DNA from: Bugula neritina
Lineage: Eukaryota > Bryozoa > Gymnolaemata > Cheilostomatida > Bugulidae
NCBI GenBank assembly: GCA_964035545.1
Contig: OZ037765.1
Span: 29,748,004 to 29,812,003 of the forward strand
DNA length: 64,000 nt
Reading direction: 5' to 3'
A program made the position numbers and the translations under genes. Below the pieces are notes generated by a model. The model was not told the DNA's origin. It did no database searches and saw only the letters and a list, made by a program, of their open reading frames with translations. This document shows positions 62,434 through 64,000 of this stretch, in pieces. Position 1 is the stretch's first letter. Each line of letters opens with the position of its first letter.

Positions 62434-63952
62434 ATGGAAGATCTTGTTAATTTGATTTCAAAAATTCCTATACAAAATTATAAAGAGGAAAAAATTAGTG
62501 TTGCTGAAATAAAGCTCAAGTTAAAACCACTTAATGATGAGGTTGAAGGTATTTAATATATTATTATTATTGATGTAATGTAGCATAAAACTGCTTTACT
62601 CAGATCAATATTTTTGGTTTCAATTTGATTGGAATTTTTAAAAATGTTTAAGAATTTTACCAGCTATAGAAAGTTGGAATTTGTTGCAATTCTGAATTCA
62701 GATTTATAAAACAAATTTATAGAACGTTATGCCAGCACGCAAACATTGTTGGAAAATTCCTCCTTGTCATCACATGTGCCTAAACATACGGATGAACTTT
62801 CAGTATCAGATGGTGAAGCAAAGAAACTCCAAACAGATTTACAGTAGGCTATTATATAACTTACATTACAGACTTAGGTTATTTAAGTTACCAATTTCAC
62901 AAGCAGTAGCGTTTTTCTTGCCTGTCTTTGCCAAATTATAGATGTAGCTTGTAGATATGACCTTTTCAGTTGTTATTATTAAATTATATATATGAGTGAG
63001 ACTTAAAGATTAGTCTTATTATTATTTTTATTTACGTTCTTTTATTATTATTATTTATATTATTTTATTATAATAAATATATAATAAAATGATATAAATA
63101 TAAAATAGTAAAGAATAATAATAAAGCTAATCTTCAAGTCTCACTCATAGTCATCAGTAATTATTTCGTTACCTAAATATATTTCGTTATATCTATAATA
63201 TCGTGCATTTGTCATTTTTTAGAATGAAAGTTCGGTTGTTAGAAAAAGCAACTAAAGTAAAATTTACAAGTGCAAACTCAGGAGGTTAGTATTGTCTCAC
63301 TGCACCTCCACTGAAGGTCAACTCCATCAGTTTAATAATTAGTTAATAATAAGCATGCAGGTAAGAAAATGAGGTCAAAACTCTAATATTTATTACCAAC
63401 TCCCATACTTATAGACATTGAAACTAATGGTGTGAAGTAGAAACTACATGCAAAGATTGTTTGTAGCTCTTACTTTCTTAATTTTGGTGGTCTGGGATGA
63501 TATTGAAAATTCAACGAATGAATTTTCAGCATTACAAAGATTAGTTACTTGAAATTTATAAGTATTCTTAGTCTTAGAGAAAAACAAAACAAAACCTTAC
63601 CAGTTGATTCAGGGACTTGTCATTTGCAAATAAAATCTATTATATTGCTGCATTTACTTTTTTATTGACATATTGATTTATGATTTTGAGCTAATCGTGA
63701 CTTTTCAGGAGGTTTTGTTGTTTAAATTACTAAAAAAAATTTCAATGTTGAAAGATTCAAGAGATCCTTTAAAGTAAGATCATATTATATTATACAAAAC
63801 TTAGCACAGTAATATTTTTTATGAATCAAACTATTAGATTATTTTAAACAAAAATAGTGTACTTTTATCATTTTATTTCACTGTTTATGATTGTGATTTA
63901 GTTCTGCTTCACCATGGGAAGACCAAGAAGTTTGTTATTCCTACTACACTGA
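62434..63952 (+). CDS. 5-prime part of an unrecognised gene, runs out of the window
   Basis: I do not recognise this protein. Proposed exons: 62434-62548 (starts MEDLVNLISKIPIQNYKEEK), 62723-62843, 63223-63256 or -63284, 63709-63773, 63902-63952. The first two exons join cleanly (phase 1, then 2) and have coding-like composition: charged, Leu/Lys/Glu-rich, predicted helical and possibly coiled-coil. The third junction is uncertain: the good-looking donor at 63285 would bring a stop codon in the next exon, whereas a weaker donor at 63257 keeps the frame open through EVLLFKLLKKISMLKD and SASPWEDQEVCYSYYTE. A donor (GTAAGC) at 63953 implies further exons past the window end. The pattern of short N-terminal helices vaguely recalls tethering or kinetochore coiled-coil proteins such as ZW10, but the similarity is too weak to name it. 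Confidence 0.5.
62991..63149. mobile_element. 159 bp hairpin MITE flanked by TA
   Basis: Starts TATGAGTGAGACTTAAAGAT and ends with its near-perfect reverse complement; the middle is TTA/TTATTA-rich. It could fold as one long hairpin. Both ends show TA, consistent with a Tc1/mariner-type target. It lies in an intron of the unrecognised gene at the window end. Confidence 0.75.
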
Positions 63953-64000
63953 GTAAGCAGTGTGTCGCGGATGATATGTGGAAGCAAATGGAACATTCAA

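Overview
This is nuclear DNA of an animal. It is AT-rich, with short exons and mostly GT-AG introns of about 0.1 to 2.3 kb. The families present (HIPK kinase, band 4.1, USF3, TMEM180, ANKRD53, TRIAP1, CIAO2A) point to a metazoan. The many simple repeats and compact introns suggest an invertebrate; I cannot name the phylum with confidence. There is no prokaryotic or organellar signature. All gene models were built by hand by matching reading frame and intron phase across splice sites; summed exon lengths divide by three for every gene modelled to its stop codon.

Layout. 1-9793 (+): 3-prime half of a band 4.1 gene (FERM-adjacent exon to C-terminal domain), with a 3.2 kb foldback transposon upstream. 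10794-13444 (-): TMEM180/MFSD13A-like transporter, convergent with 4.1. 13445-16845: microsatellite-rich intergenic DNA. 16846-25617 (+): USF3-like bHLH-zipper factor, 12 coding exons. 27640-32547 (+): unrecognised protein with threonine-rich heptads and a C-terminal RRM-like fold. 34191-45614 (-): complete HIPK in 12 coding exons. 45615-51957: about 6 kb without coding evidence. 51958-55083 (-): ANKRD53-like ankyrin protein. 57658-57921 (+): TRIAP1. 58125-59435 (-): CIAO2A. 62434-end (+): 5-prime part of an unrecognised gene that leaves the window.

No operon or pathway links the genes; they are ordinary cell-biology genes (cytoskeleton-membrane linkage, transport, transcription, signalling, mitochondrial lipid transfer, Fe-S assembly). 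The accessory interest is in the mobile DNA: a foldback element carrying a nested TWA-target MITE whose empty site survives in the other arm, a second 343 bp copy of that MITE, a hAT MITE with a perfect 8 bp target duplication, a short relative of the foldback element, tRNA-derived SINE-like pieces (one pair head-to-head), a TA-flanked hairpin MITE, and a solo LTR with a GC-rich hairpin array upstream of its TATA box. A second theme is that all eight start codons in the window lie 0-20 bases after a convincing 3-prime splice site, consistent with 5-prime UTR introns or spliced-leader trans-splicing. I did not find a clearly new biological system; the best candidates for novelty are the LTR hairpin array, the start-codon/acceptor pattern and the unrecognised RRM gene.
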